DNA from: Bordetella sp. LUAb4
Lineage (GTDB): Bacteria; Pseudomonadota; Gammaproteobacteria; Burkholderiales; Burkholderiaceae_B
DNA length: 64,000 nucleotides
NCBI RefSeq assembly: GCF_021325795.1
Contig: NZ_JAHPZX010000010.1
Coordinates: forward strand, 124,001-188,000
Direction: 5' to 3'
Below, piece by piece: positions 45,813 through 53,851 of this stretch; the stretch's first letter is position 1, and every line of letters starts with the position of its first letter. The position numbers and the translations under genes are program-made. The notes under the pieces were generated by a model that saw nothing but the letters and a program-made list of their open reading frames with translations, made no database searches and was not told the origin of the DNA.

Positions 45813-47033
45813 TTGCCCGGCAATATTTGCGCGACCCCAAAAATAATGAACGTGATGATGAATTGCCCGGCCGCCGGCGCGCGGCCGGATTTCCTGAAAC
45901 GCCTGGCGGCCCTGTTGATGCTCGCTTGCGCCGGCCTGGCGCTGACGGGATGCCAGTTGCCCCGTTCGGGTCCGATGCTCAGTGAAATGGTGGGCGCGCA
46001 CGACGACAAGGATGTCGTGGTGGTCCCTGTCTCGCGGCAGAACGCGATGCAAAGCAATGTGCCAGAAGTCCTGGACTTCCCCGCTCGCTACCGCGACTCG
46101 ACGAATGCCGGCTTCGATCGGCTGGTGCCTGGCGACGGCATCAATGTCACGGTGTGGGAGCGCGATGGCTTGGGGGTGTTCGCCGCCAATCCGTCCGGCG
46201 TCAGCGACTTGGGCAATCAGGAAATAGACCGGGCCGGCAATCTCTATCTGCCGATGCTGGGTAAATTCCGTGCCGCCGGCATGACGCTGGCGCAGTTGCA
46301 TGACGCCGTGGTCGCCCGCTTGAGCAAGCTGATCGTCGGTTCCGATGTCAGCGTCACCCGTGTCGCCGATGCGCGCGGGCAGATGGTCACCGTGCAGGGC
46401 AACCTGACCAAGCCCGGCCTGTACCCCATCACGCAGACCACCCAGCGCTTGAGCAGCGCGTTGGCGCAGGCCGCGCCGGTGCAAACCAATCCCGAAGCGC
46501 TCGTCATCACGCTGCGGCGCGGGACGGAGGTCACCTCCTTGCGGCTGTCCGATATCTACCGCAACCAGGACAACGACATCCTGCTGCACGCGGGCGATGT
46601 CATCACCGCCCACGATTCGCGTGAATTCCTGACCGTGCTGGGCGCGGCGGGCACGCAAGGCCGCGTGGCGATCAGCAAGCGCAACTACAGCGTGCTGGAT
46701 GCCTTGGCGGATTCCAAGGGCCTGGACGACAAGACGGCGGACCCCCGCTCGGTCTTCCTGTTCACGCCCGCCAAGCCCGGCACCCAAGGCAAGCCGGATC
46801 AGTTGCCTGTCGTTTATCAATTCGACCTGACGCGTCCGGAGCAGGTGGCGTTGGCGGGTCAATTCAGCGTACGCGAGGGGCAGGCTATCTATATTTCGGA
46901 TGCACCGTTTACCCAGGTACAGAAGGTGTTGTCGGCATTCCGCGTGACGATGAGCGCGGGCTTCAGCGCGACGCGAGCGATCGATCAGGATTCCGGCGGC
47001 GGCTCCAGCACCAACAACAACGTTACTCAATAG
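45813..47033 (+). CDS. vexA: Outer-membrane polysaccharide export lipoprotein (Wza/VexA type)
   Basis: 406 residues if the TTG at 45813 is used: it directly follows the tviE stop and has GGAGG five bases upstream. ATG 45846 is an alternative with a poorer site. The lipobox LALTGCQL marks a lipoprotein signal. The body has a polysaccharide-export domain (RLVPGDGINVTVWERDG, GNLYLPMLGKFRAAGMTLAQL) and SLBB-type repeats (VTVQGNLTKPGLYPIT; FLTVLGAAGTQGRVAI). It forms the outer-membrane exit pore of an ABC-dependent capsule export system, together with the VexD adaptor. The final residues are asparagine/serine/glycine-rich. Confidence 0.9.
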   Translation: MPGNICATPKIMNVMMNCPAAGARPDFLKRLAALLMLACAGLALTGCQLPRSGPMLSEMVGAHDDKDVVVVPVSRQNAMQSNVPEVLDFPARYRDSTNAGFDRLVPGDGINVTVWERDGLGVFAANPSGVSDLGNQEIDRAGNLYLPMLGKFRAAGMTLAQLHDAVVARLSKLIVGSDVSVTRVADARGQMVTVQGNLTKPGLYPITQTTQRLSSALAQAAPVQTNPEALVITLRRGTEVTSLRLSDIYRNQDNDILLHAGDVITAHDSREFLTVLGAAGTQGRVAISKRNYSVLDALADSKGLDDKTADPRSVFLFTPAKPGTQGKPDQLPVVYQFDLTRPEQVALAGQFSVREGQAIYISDAPFTQVQKVLSAFRVTMSAGFSATRAIDQDSGGGSSTNNNVTQ

Positions 47034-47040
47034 CGCGTAG

Positions 47041-48381
47041 ATGAGTAACGAGGATAGGATCAAAGGGTGGCGTTCGCGCCGGAAAGAGAGCAACTACGCG
47101 GTAGGTTCGGGCGTCGCCGCCTGGCGCCTGGACCTGACGGCCTTGTTCGACGCCGACGCCTCGGTGGCGGTGGTGCTCAAGCAGCTGGCCGCCCGGCTGC
47201 AGGGGGAGCCGCACGGTAGCGTGGCCGCCCGCCGCGCGGTGTACGACGCCCTGCAGACCGAGTTGGACGAAGAGATCAATCGTAGTGGTCACGATGATCT
47301 GGCCGCCGACTTCGCCCGGCGCCGTCTGCGCATCGTCGTGCGGCTGCTCGAAAACGATATCCGCGCGGGCGTGGCGGTGTTCGAGCCGGGATATATGCCG
47401 GCCAAGCTGCTGGCCGAAGATGAGCGCTTGTGTGCGGCCATCGCGCGACGGGTCGAGCGGCGCAAGACCGAAGAGGCGCAGAGCGCCCGCCGGCACGCAT
47501 CGCGCAATGACATCGCGATGGAGATCGAGCTGTTGCCGGAGGAAGTCGGCGATCTGGCGATCCTGCGCGACCGGATGCGTGGCTTGCATGACGGTTATCG
47601 GGCGGGCGACGTGGACGAGGGTCGGCCCCGTCTGCGCACGTTGTTGCCGCTGTTCATCTATCAGTTGCACGTGATGCATGGCGAAAGCCGGATCGCCTTG
47701 CTATGGGCCCTGGTGGGCCCGGTCGTCCTGCTGACGCTGATCTCTTCCCTGTATTTCCTGATGGGTACGCACTACATCCTGGGGATGGACGTGCCGACGT
47801 TTTCCCTGTTGGGCGCGACCACGTGGATCATGTTCCGGCAGATCATCTTCCGCAGCAGTACGGGGTATGTGTCCGCGCGGGCGATGTTGAACTTCCAGGG
47901 CGTCACGCCGCTGATGTGCGCGCTGGTACAGGCCATGATCTACGTGACGGTGTACCTGGTGGTGTTCGGCGTGCTGATCACCGCCGGCCACGCGCTCGAT
48001 CTGATCACGCTGCCGGAGAACGTGGCCGCATTCGTACTGTTCGTCGTGCTGATGGGCGTGGGCGGCGCGGCCATGGGGGTATTGTTCGGCTCGCTGGCGA
48101 CGGGGTGGCATTTTTTCCTCAGGATGGCGCCCGTGATCGAGCGGTTTCTGCAGATTTTTTCCAGCGTGTTCTTCGTTTCGGAGCAATTGCCGGAACAGCT
48201 GCGCTCTTATTTCCTGTGGTCGCCGTTCGCCCACGGCATGCAGCTCTTGCGTTCGGTGTACTTCACCAGCTATCCCTCGCAGAACGCGAGCCTGAGTTAT
48301 TTCCTGACTGCCCTGGTATTCCTGGCAGTCTTCGCCCTGGCCGCGGAGCGTCTTGTCCGCAGCCAGGTCCAGCCGATGTGA
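47041..48381 (+). CDS. vexB: Capsule ABC transporter permease with a large N-terminal extension
   Basis: 446 residues. The last 245 or so form an ABC-2-type permease with six hydrophobic segments, starting LFIYQLHVMHGESRIALLWALVGPVV and ending with WSPFAHGMQLLRSVYF, matching KpsM/VexB proteins, which are about 260 residues in total. The first 195 residues are charged, helical and without a membrane span or known motif, and have normal coding character. The permease should form the inner-membrane channel for the undecorated or lipid-capped chain. The next gene would supply its ATPase, but that protein lacks ATPase motifs, so the extension may be functionally linked to that oddity. Confidence 0.85.
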   Translation: MSNEDRIKGWRSRRKESNYAVGSGVAAWRLDLTALFDADASVAVVLKQLAARLQGEPHGSVAARRAVYDALQTELDEEINRSGHDDLAADFARRRLRIVVRLLENDIRAGVAVFEPGYMPAKLLAEDERLCAAIARRVERRKTEEAQSARRHASRNDIAMEIELLPEEVGDLAILRDRMRGLHDGYRAGDVDEGRPRLRTLLPLFIYQLHVMHGESRIALLWALVGPVVLLTLISSLYFLMGTHYILGMDVPTFSLLGATTWIMFRQIIFRSSTGYVSARAMLNFQGVTPLMCALVQAMIYVTVYLVVFGVLITAGHALDLITLPENVAAFVLFVVLMGVGGAAMGVLFGSLATGWHFFLRMAPVIERFLQIFSSVFFVSEQLPEQLRSYFLWSPFAHGMQLLRSVYFTSYPSQNASLSYFLTALVFLAVFALAAERLVRSQVQPM

Positions 48382-48390
48382 GCGACGACC

Positions 48391-49110
48391 ATGATCCATC
48401 TCCACGGCGTAACCGATGAACCCTATGCCTTCGGCGACAAGCAGGCGCTGCTGTCCAATGTCGACATCGACATTCCGGTGGGGCGCTATGCACTGCTATC
48501 GCCGGCGCCCGAGCTGCATCGCCAGCTGATAGACGTGATGTGCCGCTTGCGGCCGCCACGGCAGGGTTTCGTGACGCACGACGGCAGCGTGTCGTGGGCG
48601 ATCGGACGGCAGGGTTTCATACGCGGCAAGGCTACCGGCCTGAACATCATCGAGTTCGTCGCCGATCTGTACGAGATCGACGCGGATGCGACGTTCGAAC
48701 TGGTTGCGGATCTCATCAGCGATCCCAGAGTCCTGGCGCGGCCCATGGAACATTGGCCGCTCTACCTGCGGCAGGAATTCTCGTTCGCGCTGGCGTTGGC
48801 ACCCGCTTTCGACGTCTATGTCATCGAAGGGGCCATCCCTTTCGAGCCCTGCCGTTTCACCCGTCTATGGCTGTCGCTGTTCGAAGAACGGCTGATAGGC
48901 CGGACGCTTATTTTTTCCAGTTATCGCCAGAACCAGATGGCAGATTACTGCCTCAAAGGCCTGATTTATGAACGAAGCACCCTCAGAATCGAAGACGACC
49001 TCGACCAGTGCATCCGCAAATTCCCCCCAAGACGATCGAGGAGTGAATCCGGCAGCGCAGGCGAGGACGTCCTCGGAGGCAGCTTCGGGGACGGCCAGCT
49101 CGGCTTCTGA
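48391..49110 (+). CDS. vexC: VexC/KpsT-type ABC protein with degenerate nucleotide-binding motifs
   Basis: 239 residues, collinear with KpsT/VexC ATPases (start MIHLHGVT; strand VSWAIGRQGF, then GKATGLNIIEFVADLY). The catalytic motifs are absent: the Walker A position (about 36-44) reads LSPAPELHR with no G-K-S/T; the signature region (about 122-131) reads WPLYLRQEFS in place of SSGM; Walker B (141-147) reads DVYVIEG, lacking the D-E pair; and the H-loop histidine is Tyr in SSYRQ near 178. The frame is open with no frameshift that restores them. It is thus probably a non-hydrolysing relative. Its last 47 codons overlap the vexD start. Confidence 0.75.
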   Translation: MIHLHGVTDEPYAFGDKQALLSNVDIDIPVGRYALLSPAPELHRQLIDVMCRLRPPRQGFVTHDGSVSWAIGRQGFIRGKATGLNIIEFVADLYEIDADATFELVADLISDPRVLARPMEHWPLYLRQEFSFALALAPAFDVYVIEGAIPFEPCRFTRLWLSLFEERLIGRTLIFSSYRQNQMADYCLKGLIYERSTLRIEDDLDQCIRKFPPRRSRSESGSAGEDVLGGSFGDGQLGF

Positions 49111-50257
49111 GGGATCATCGGAAATCGAGCGCCGTCGCCGGGAGCGCCAGTCGTCGCTGCGCGGCCGCCGCCGTTATCGCTGGATCAACGCGGTCATTGT
49201 CGTCGCGCCGGTCGTGCTGGCCCTGGTCTATGTATTCCACGTCGCCACGCCGCGCTACGAAGCGGAGTCGCGCTTTTTCGTGCAGTCGAGTTCCGGCCAG
49301 CAGGGCGGAGGCGCGGCCAATCTGCTTACCACCGGCAATATGGGCGGCATGCTGGGCGGTTTCGTGGATGGATGGGCCGTGACCGACTTCCTCAAGTCGC
49401 GCGACTGCATGCGGCAGCTGGATCAGAAGATCGGCTTGCGCCGTTACCTGGTCAACAAGGGGCTGGACCCGGCCAACCGTCTGGCGGAAGACGCCAGCGA
49501 AGATGAGCTCTATCGCGCGTATCAGGCGTCGGTCACGGTTTCCTTCAACGTGCTGGAGCAGATCGACGTTCTGCGTGTGAGCGGGTTCTCGCCGCAGGAT
49601 TCGGAGACCCTGTCGAAGGCCTTGATCAGCCTGGCCGAAGACTTCGTCAGCCAGATGAACGAGAAGGGCGTGGCCGACAAGTTGAAAGTGAGCCAGGAGT
49701 CGCTCACCCGGGCGGAGCAGAAGGCACGCGATGCACGCGATGCGCTGACGGCCTGGCGCACGGCCCACGGCAATATCGATCCGACGGCGACGGTGTCGAT
49801 GCTGTTGAATCTGTCGGGCCAGCTCGAAGGAGAGCTGAGTAGCGCGCAGATCAATCTGGACAAGATCCGCGCGCTGGGCAATAAGGATCATCCCATGCTG
49901 CGGCCTGCCGAACTGCAAGTCGCGGCGCTGCAGAAACGGCTGGTGTCTTTGCGGCATCGCCTGAGCGGACAGGGCACCACGGAGGCGACGATGCTCAAGT
50001 CCTATGAGGGGCTGCGCAATACGCAGATGTTCGCCGAGTCCAACCTGACGCTGGCGCAGCAGTCTTATCAGCAGGCCATGGTGGATACGCTGAGATTGCA
50101 GCGCTATCTGTCCATCATCGCGCAGCCCGTGCCCACCGACCGGCCCAGCAGCCCGCGCCTGGGTATCCTGTTGCTGGAAGCGCTGGCCCTTGGTTTCGTG
50201 CTGATGTTCATCTTCCGCATCGCGCTGGCTTTGTTGAGGGGGCTACGTCATGGTTGA
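48968..50257 (+). CDS. vexD: Capsule export periplasmic adaptor (KpsE/VexD, PCP family)
   Basis: 429 residues from ATG 48968. The first 55 residues are a serine/alanine-rich, probably disordered tail, then an arginine-rich patch before the first membrane span INAVIVVAPVVLALVYVFHV. A long periplasmic coiled-coil part follows (LKVSQESLTRAEQKARDARDAL and later), and the second span, IFRIALALL, is at the C-terminus. This two-span layout is that of polysaccharide co-polymerase proteins that bridge the ABC transporter and the outer-membrane pore. The start lies 143 bases inside vexC in another frame; a GTG near 49042 with CGAGGA upstream is an alternative that would shorten the overlap. Confidence 0.88.
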   Translation: MNEAPSESKTTSTSASANSPQDDRGVNPAAQARTSSEAASGTASSASEGSSEIERRRRERQSSLRGRRRYRWINAVIVVAPVVLALVYVFHVATPRYEAESRFFVQSSSGQQGGGAANLLTTGNMGGMLGGFVDGWAVTDFLKSRDCMRQLDQKIGLRRYLVNKGLDPANRLAEDASEDELYRAYQASVTVSFNVLEQIDVLRVSGFSPQDSETLSKALISLAEDFVSQMNEKGVADKLKVSQESLTRAEQKARDARDALTAWRTAHGNIDPTATVSMLLNLSGQLEGELSSAQINLDKIRALGNKDHPMLRPAELQVAALQKRLVSLRHRLSGQGTTEATMLKSYEGLRNTQMFAESNLTLAQQSYQQAMVDTLRLQRYLSIIAQPVPTDRPSSPRLGILLLEALALGFVLMFIFRIALALLRGLRHG

Positions 50258-52292
50258 TATGGCTATCGAAGATCGTCCTGGGAATGGGCTTGTAAGTCCG
50301 GGGGTAAGTCCGGGGGTAAGTCCTGACGCAAGTCTTGACGCAAGTCCTGGCGCGGGTTCCGCCGCGGATTCCGGCTCGGCGGGCGCCGCCGCGTCAGCCG
50401 ACGCCACGGCCATGGCCGCTTTGCTCGATGTCATCAAGGCTATACGCGGCGCGGCGGATCCTGGCAGGGAAATGCCCCGGCTTGCCGCCGCGCTGGCGCA
50501 GGCGCGGCCGGCCAATGGGCGGCGCGAGATCAAGCGCCTGCTTGTGTCTCCTTTCGTGAAGGAAGGGGCGTTCGCGCCCGCCATCGCCGCGCTCGACATA
50601 CTCGTGGACGCCTACCCGTCGCACGCCGACGATCACCGTATGCTGGCGAGCCTGTTGGGACGGACGGAACAGTGGGATCGCGCCATCGCCCAGGCCGACA
50701 CCGCCGGCGCGATAGAACCCGATGCGGCGGTGCTGCAGGGCGCGCGGATTCAGCTGCGCTTGCAGGCGGGGCGGGTGGCCGATGCGGCGGCCGTTGCGCG
50801 GGCCACGCTCGGCCTGGTCGAAGGGGCTCGGCGCAATTCGTCCGGCGCCGACGTATCCGTCTGGATGCTGGCATTCATGCGCAACGGCGATACCGCCGAG
50901 GCAGCGGAAATCGCCGCGGCGCTGGATCCTCAAAAGCTGCCCAACGAACGCGTGGCGACGATGGCCGTGCGTGCCTTGCTCGAGGATGGCAGGGTAGGGA
51001 CTGCCGTGTGGCTCGGCGCCGCCGCCTTGAGCGCGGGTCACGATTGCGCGGCCTTGCGCACCAGTCTGGGCCAGGCTTATCTCAAGCGCGGTAGCGAGGA
51101 AGACCGCAAGGTGCATGCGCTGGCGCAGTTCGAGGCTGGCCTGGCGCTGGCGCCGACGGACGTGCGCCTGCTGTCCTTGCACGGCGAAACGCTGTTGCGC
51201 GCCGGACGCTACAAGGCGGCCTTGGCGCCTTTGAAGCAGGCCGTCGAACTGGCACCGGACCTGGAGCAGACGCGGGGGCTCTATGCGCGCGCGCTGCGTT
51301 ATTCCATGCAGTACGGCGAAGCCGCGGACCAGATGAAGGCGCTGCTGGAAAAATCCCCCGACAAGGTGCTGTGGCAGCGCGCCACCATCGGTGCGCTGTC
51401 CCAGGCCGGCCGCAAGGACGAAGCGCACGCCCTGTTCAAGCTGTACGTGGCGAAGCGAGGTGCCCAGCTTCCAGAGACCTTTCAGGAAGCGCTCGCGCAA
51501 CTTGAAGAACGGCTCGATACGGCGCCCATACCGCGGGCTCGCTTCGACTGGGCGTGGTCGCTGCGTGGCGATACCACGATCGACCGTGCCGAGTGGGAGC
51601 GCAAGGCACGCTGGGGCCATTTGATCGATCACCTGCTGTTCGATTGGCTCGAATGCCGTGAGGACCAGGTCGAAGAGGCGATGACCGTGCTTGGCGACCT
51701 GGACCGTGGCGAACGTTTCTTCGCGCCGTTGCTGGCCGCCGGCCGGGGCGTCGTGGTGGCCACGGCCCACGTCGGCCCCATGTACGCGGGGCTGATGGCG
51801 CTGGAGTTGCTGGGCATTCCGTCACGTTGGCTCGCCACCGCGCCGACCATCGCCCAGAGCAGCTATGCGCCCGCTTTGATCTCCACCGCCGACCAGACCG
51901 AGGCCCAGGTAGCCAAGGCTTGCCTGCGCGCGCTCGGATCGGGTTACGTGTTGTGTCTGGCGATCGACGGTGCCGCGAACCCGGCCGCGCCCCGTACGAC
52001 CTTCGAAGGACAGGATGTCACCTACTCGAGTTTCGCGGCGCATATGGCGCATCGCCTCGGCGTGCCATCGGTGTTCTATGCCCCGCGCTGGGAAGACGGT
52101 CACGTTACGTACACCCTCGAAATGCTTCCCGCGGCCAAGCCGGGCGAAGATGCGGAGGCTTATGCGCAGCGCTGGCAGCAGGCTTATTTCGAACGGCTCA
52201 GGGAACACCTGGCCGGGCCGCCGGAGAATCTGCGCATGAGCGGCGGCATCTGGCGGCACGTGCAGCCGGCGGATCGATCCGCGTTGCCCTAG
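50250..52292 (+). CDS. vexE: VexE-like protein: TPR region plus LpxL-type acyltransferase domain
   Basis: 680 residues; ATG 50250 overlaps the vexD stop. Residues 15-35 carry a short tandem repeat (VSPG/ASLD), about 90-400 are TPR-like helices, and about 430-670 match the lysophospholipid/lipid A acyltransferase fold (RWGHLIDHLLFDWLE, GRGVVVATAHVGPMYAG, IDGAANP). LpxL enzymes use H-x4-D/E; here the histidine is followed at +5 by tyrosine (HVGPMY), so catalysis is uncertain. In Salmonella, VexE is needed to attach the acylated terminal sugar that anchors Vi at the cell surface. The locus position supports that job here. Confidence 0.8.
   Translation: MVDMAIEDRPGNGLVSPGVSPGVSPDASLDASPGAGSAADSGSAGAAASADATAMAALLDVIKAIRGAADPGREMPRLAAALAQARPANGRREIKRLLVSPFVKEGAFAPAIAALDILVDAYPSHADDHRMLASLLGRTEQWDRAIAQADTAGAIEPDAAVLQGARIQLRLQAGRVADAAAVARATLGLVEGARRNSSGADVSVWMLAFMRNGDTAEAAEIAAALDPQKLPNERVATMAVRALLEDGRVGTAVWLGAAALSAGHDCAALRTSLGQAYLKRGSEEDRKVHALAQFEAGLALAPTDVRLLSLHGETLLRAGRYKAALAPLKQAVELAPDLEQTRGLYARALRYSMQYGEAADQMKALLEKSPDKVLWQRATIGALSQAGRKDEAHALFKLYVAKRGAQLPETFQEALAQLEERLDTAPIPRARFDWAWSLRGDTTIDRAEWERKARWGHLIDHLLFDWLECREDQVEEAMTVLGDLDRGERFFAPLLAAGRGVVVATAHVGPMYAGLMALELLGIPSRWLATAPTIAQSSYAPALISTADQTEAQVAKACLRALGSGYVLCLAIDGAANPAAPRTTFEGQDVTYSSFAAHMAHRLGVPSVFYAPRWEDGHVTYTLEMLPAAKPGEDAEAYAQRWQQAYFERLREHLAGPPENLRMSGGIWRHVQPADRSALP
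50292..50351 (+). repeat. Five 12-base tandem repeats in the vexE 5' region
   Basis: Units 50292-50303 and 50304-50315 are identical (GTAAGTCCGGGG). 50316-50327, 50328-50339 and 50340-50351 are variants (GYAAGTCYTGRC pattern). Each unit adds four residues in frame. Confidence 0.85.
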
Positions 52293-52309
52293 GGCCTGTG
52301 GGCAGGCCC
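52292..52309. other. Hairpin between vexE and vexL
   Basis: A perfect seven-pair stem GGGCCTG / CAGGCCC with a TGGG loop beginning at the vexE stop codon. There is no T-tract, so it is more likely an mRNA-stability element or weak attenuator than a full terminator. Confidence 0.45.
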
Positions 52310-52384
52310 CGGTTCGCTGAAACGTTGAAAGCGACGATCTCAATGTTTTCAGAGGACTAGCAAGTGAAGACGGAGTGATGTTTC

Positions 52385-53653
52385 ATGAATGCGAAGATGA
52401 ACAGGATGCGCTGGCTGCTTGCCTGCGCCGTGGTATCCGGCCTGGCGGTCGGCGCAGCGGCGAACGCCGCCAGTGCTGCCCGTGGGTCCAGCGCTACGAG
52501 AGAAACCAGTGCTGCCGGTGCCAGCGAATCATGCAAAGTCGCGGACCAGCAATGTCCCTTCGTGTCATCGCTGCTGCAGCAACGTGAAGGTTACGGTGCC
52601 AAGGCGACGGGCGGCCTGGGAGGCCAGGTTGTCGAAGTCACATCCGACCAGGACTCGGGACCCGGCACCTTGCGGGCCGCCTTGGAGCATGCGAAGAAAG
52701 GGCCGACATGGATACGCTTTGCTTCTGACCTGACCATCACGCTGGACAAGCAGTTGCGCGTGCCCTCGAACACCACGGTCGATGGACGCGGCAGGAAGGT
52801 CACCCTGCTGGACGACGGTCTGGGCGTGTACGGCAGCACCAACGTCATCCTGACGCATGTCACGATAGACGGCCGCCTGAAGCGATTCACCCAGGCGGTG
52901 AACGTGGCCAACGACTGCCGCGATGTGTGGGTGGACCATATGGATCTGTCACGCATGTCCGATCGGCTGCTGAATGTGAAGAACGGCTCGACCGATGTCA
53001 CGGTATCTTGGAATAAATTCCATAACTCAAACAAGGTGATGTTGCTCAACAACATTACTTCCAAGGATCTTTTCAAGAACTACGAACGCGACAGGATTGC
53101 CCGCGTGACGGTGCACCACAATTATTTCGTCGACACGATGCAGCGCAATCCGCGCGCGCAGTTCGGCACCTTCCATCTGTTCAACAACTTGCTGGAGAAC
53201 TGGGATTTCTACGGCATGAGTTTCAGCCTGCAGGCGCGGGCCCTGGTCGAAGGCAATATGTTCAGCAATTACGCCCAGCGCAGGTGCACGGAGCCTACTT
53301 TTTTTCCCACGACGGAGGGCGTGAAGGCCAACTATTGCAACTACATCCCGGGCGCGCCCAAGCGTAGCGCCTTGGGCAATGGCGAATCCGATCGGGAGAA
53401 CTACGAGCGGTCTAAGGGGCAGTATGGCTACAAGCACGACTACCTGGCGTCGCTGCGTCTGAGGGACAATCTGTACTTGGGGGATGCCAAGCCGGCATTG
53501 GAAGACCATCAGGCCGACGAGGTACCCGCGCCGCCATACTGCTATGGATACGAAAAGGCGACCCCGGAGCTGGCGGAAAAAATCCGCAAGTTCGCCGGCA
53601 ATACCTCCGAGACCACGCCGGTATTCACGCCGCGCACCGGGGTGTGCCCCTGA
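52385..53653 (+). CDS. vexL: Periplasmic polysaccharide lyase (pectate-lyase fold, VexL-like)
   Basis: 422 residues with a Sec signal MNRMRWLLACAVVSGLAVGAA. The body is a parallel beta-helix lyase: GGQVVEVTSDQDSGPGTLR, RVPSNTTVDGRG, then the PL1-type core DVWVDHMDLSRMSDRLLNVK followed by VTVSWNKFHNSNKVML. In Achromobacter a lyase of this kind, VexL, cleaves Vi antigen and acts in the periplasm during export. The gene is last in the capsule locus, 92 bases after vexE, so the enzyme probably trims or clears misdirected capsule. A plant-pectin role is less likely because no uptake or other pectin genes are near. Confidence 0.85.
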   Translation: MNAKMNRMRWLLACAVVSGLAVGAAANAASAARGSSATRETSAAGASESCKVADQQCPFVSSLLQQREGYGAKATGGLGGQVVEVTSDQDSGPGTLRAALEHAKKGPTWIRFASDLTITLDKQLRVPSNTTVDGRGRKVTLLDDGLGVYGSTNVILTHVTIDGRLKRFTQAVNVANDCRDVWVDHMDLSRMSDRLLNVKNGSTDVTVSWNKFHNSNKVMLLNNITSKDLFKNYERDRIARVTVHHNYFVDTMQRNPRAQFGTFHLFNNLLENWDFYGMSFSLQARALVEGNMFSNYAQRRCTEPTFFPTTEGVKANYCNYIPGAPKRSALGNGESDRENYERSKGQYGYKHDYLASLRLRDNLYLGDAKPALEDHQADEVPAPPYCYGYEKATPELAEKIRKFAGNTSETTPVFTPRTGVCP

Positions 53654-53851
53654 CGGTGCCGCACGCGGGTCACTGACACCGCTTCTCACGCAGATGCGCC
53701 TTTGCGGCGGCATCTGCCCGGGCGGGGGGACGCCTGAATTTCTGTCCGGGCCAATTTCAAAGATTGGCGCAACAATCTGTTGCTAGCCTGTTTTCCTGGG
53801 TTGACGCACTGGCTGTGAGCCAGAAGCGCGATGCCGTCGAGGGGAAGCACG

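Noticed and set aside
45456-47093. 545-codon minus-strand frame over tviE and vexA
   Set aside because: Overlaps two clear capsule genes; no recognisable domain.
48500-48530. A frameshift that could restore Walker A in vexC
   Set aside because: Neither alternative frame gives a G-K-S/T motif, and the other motifs are also missing further along the same frame.
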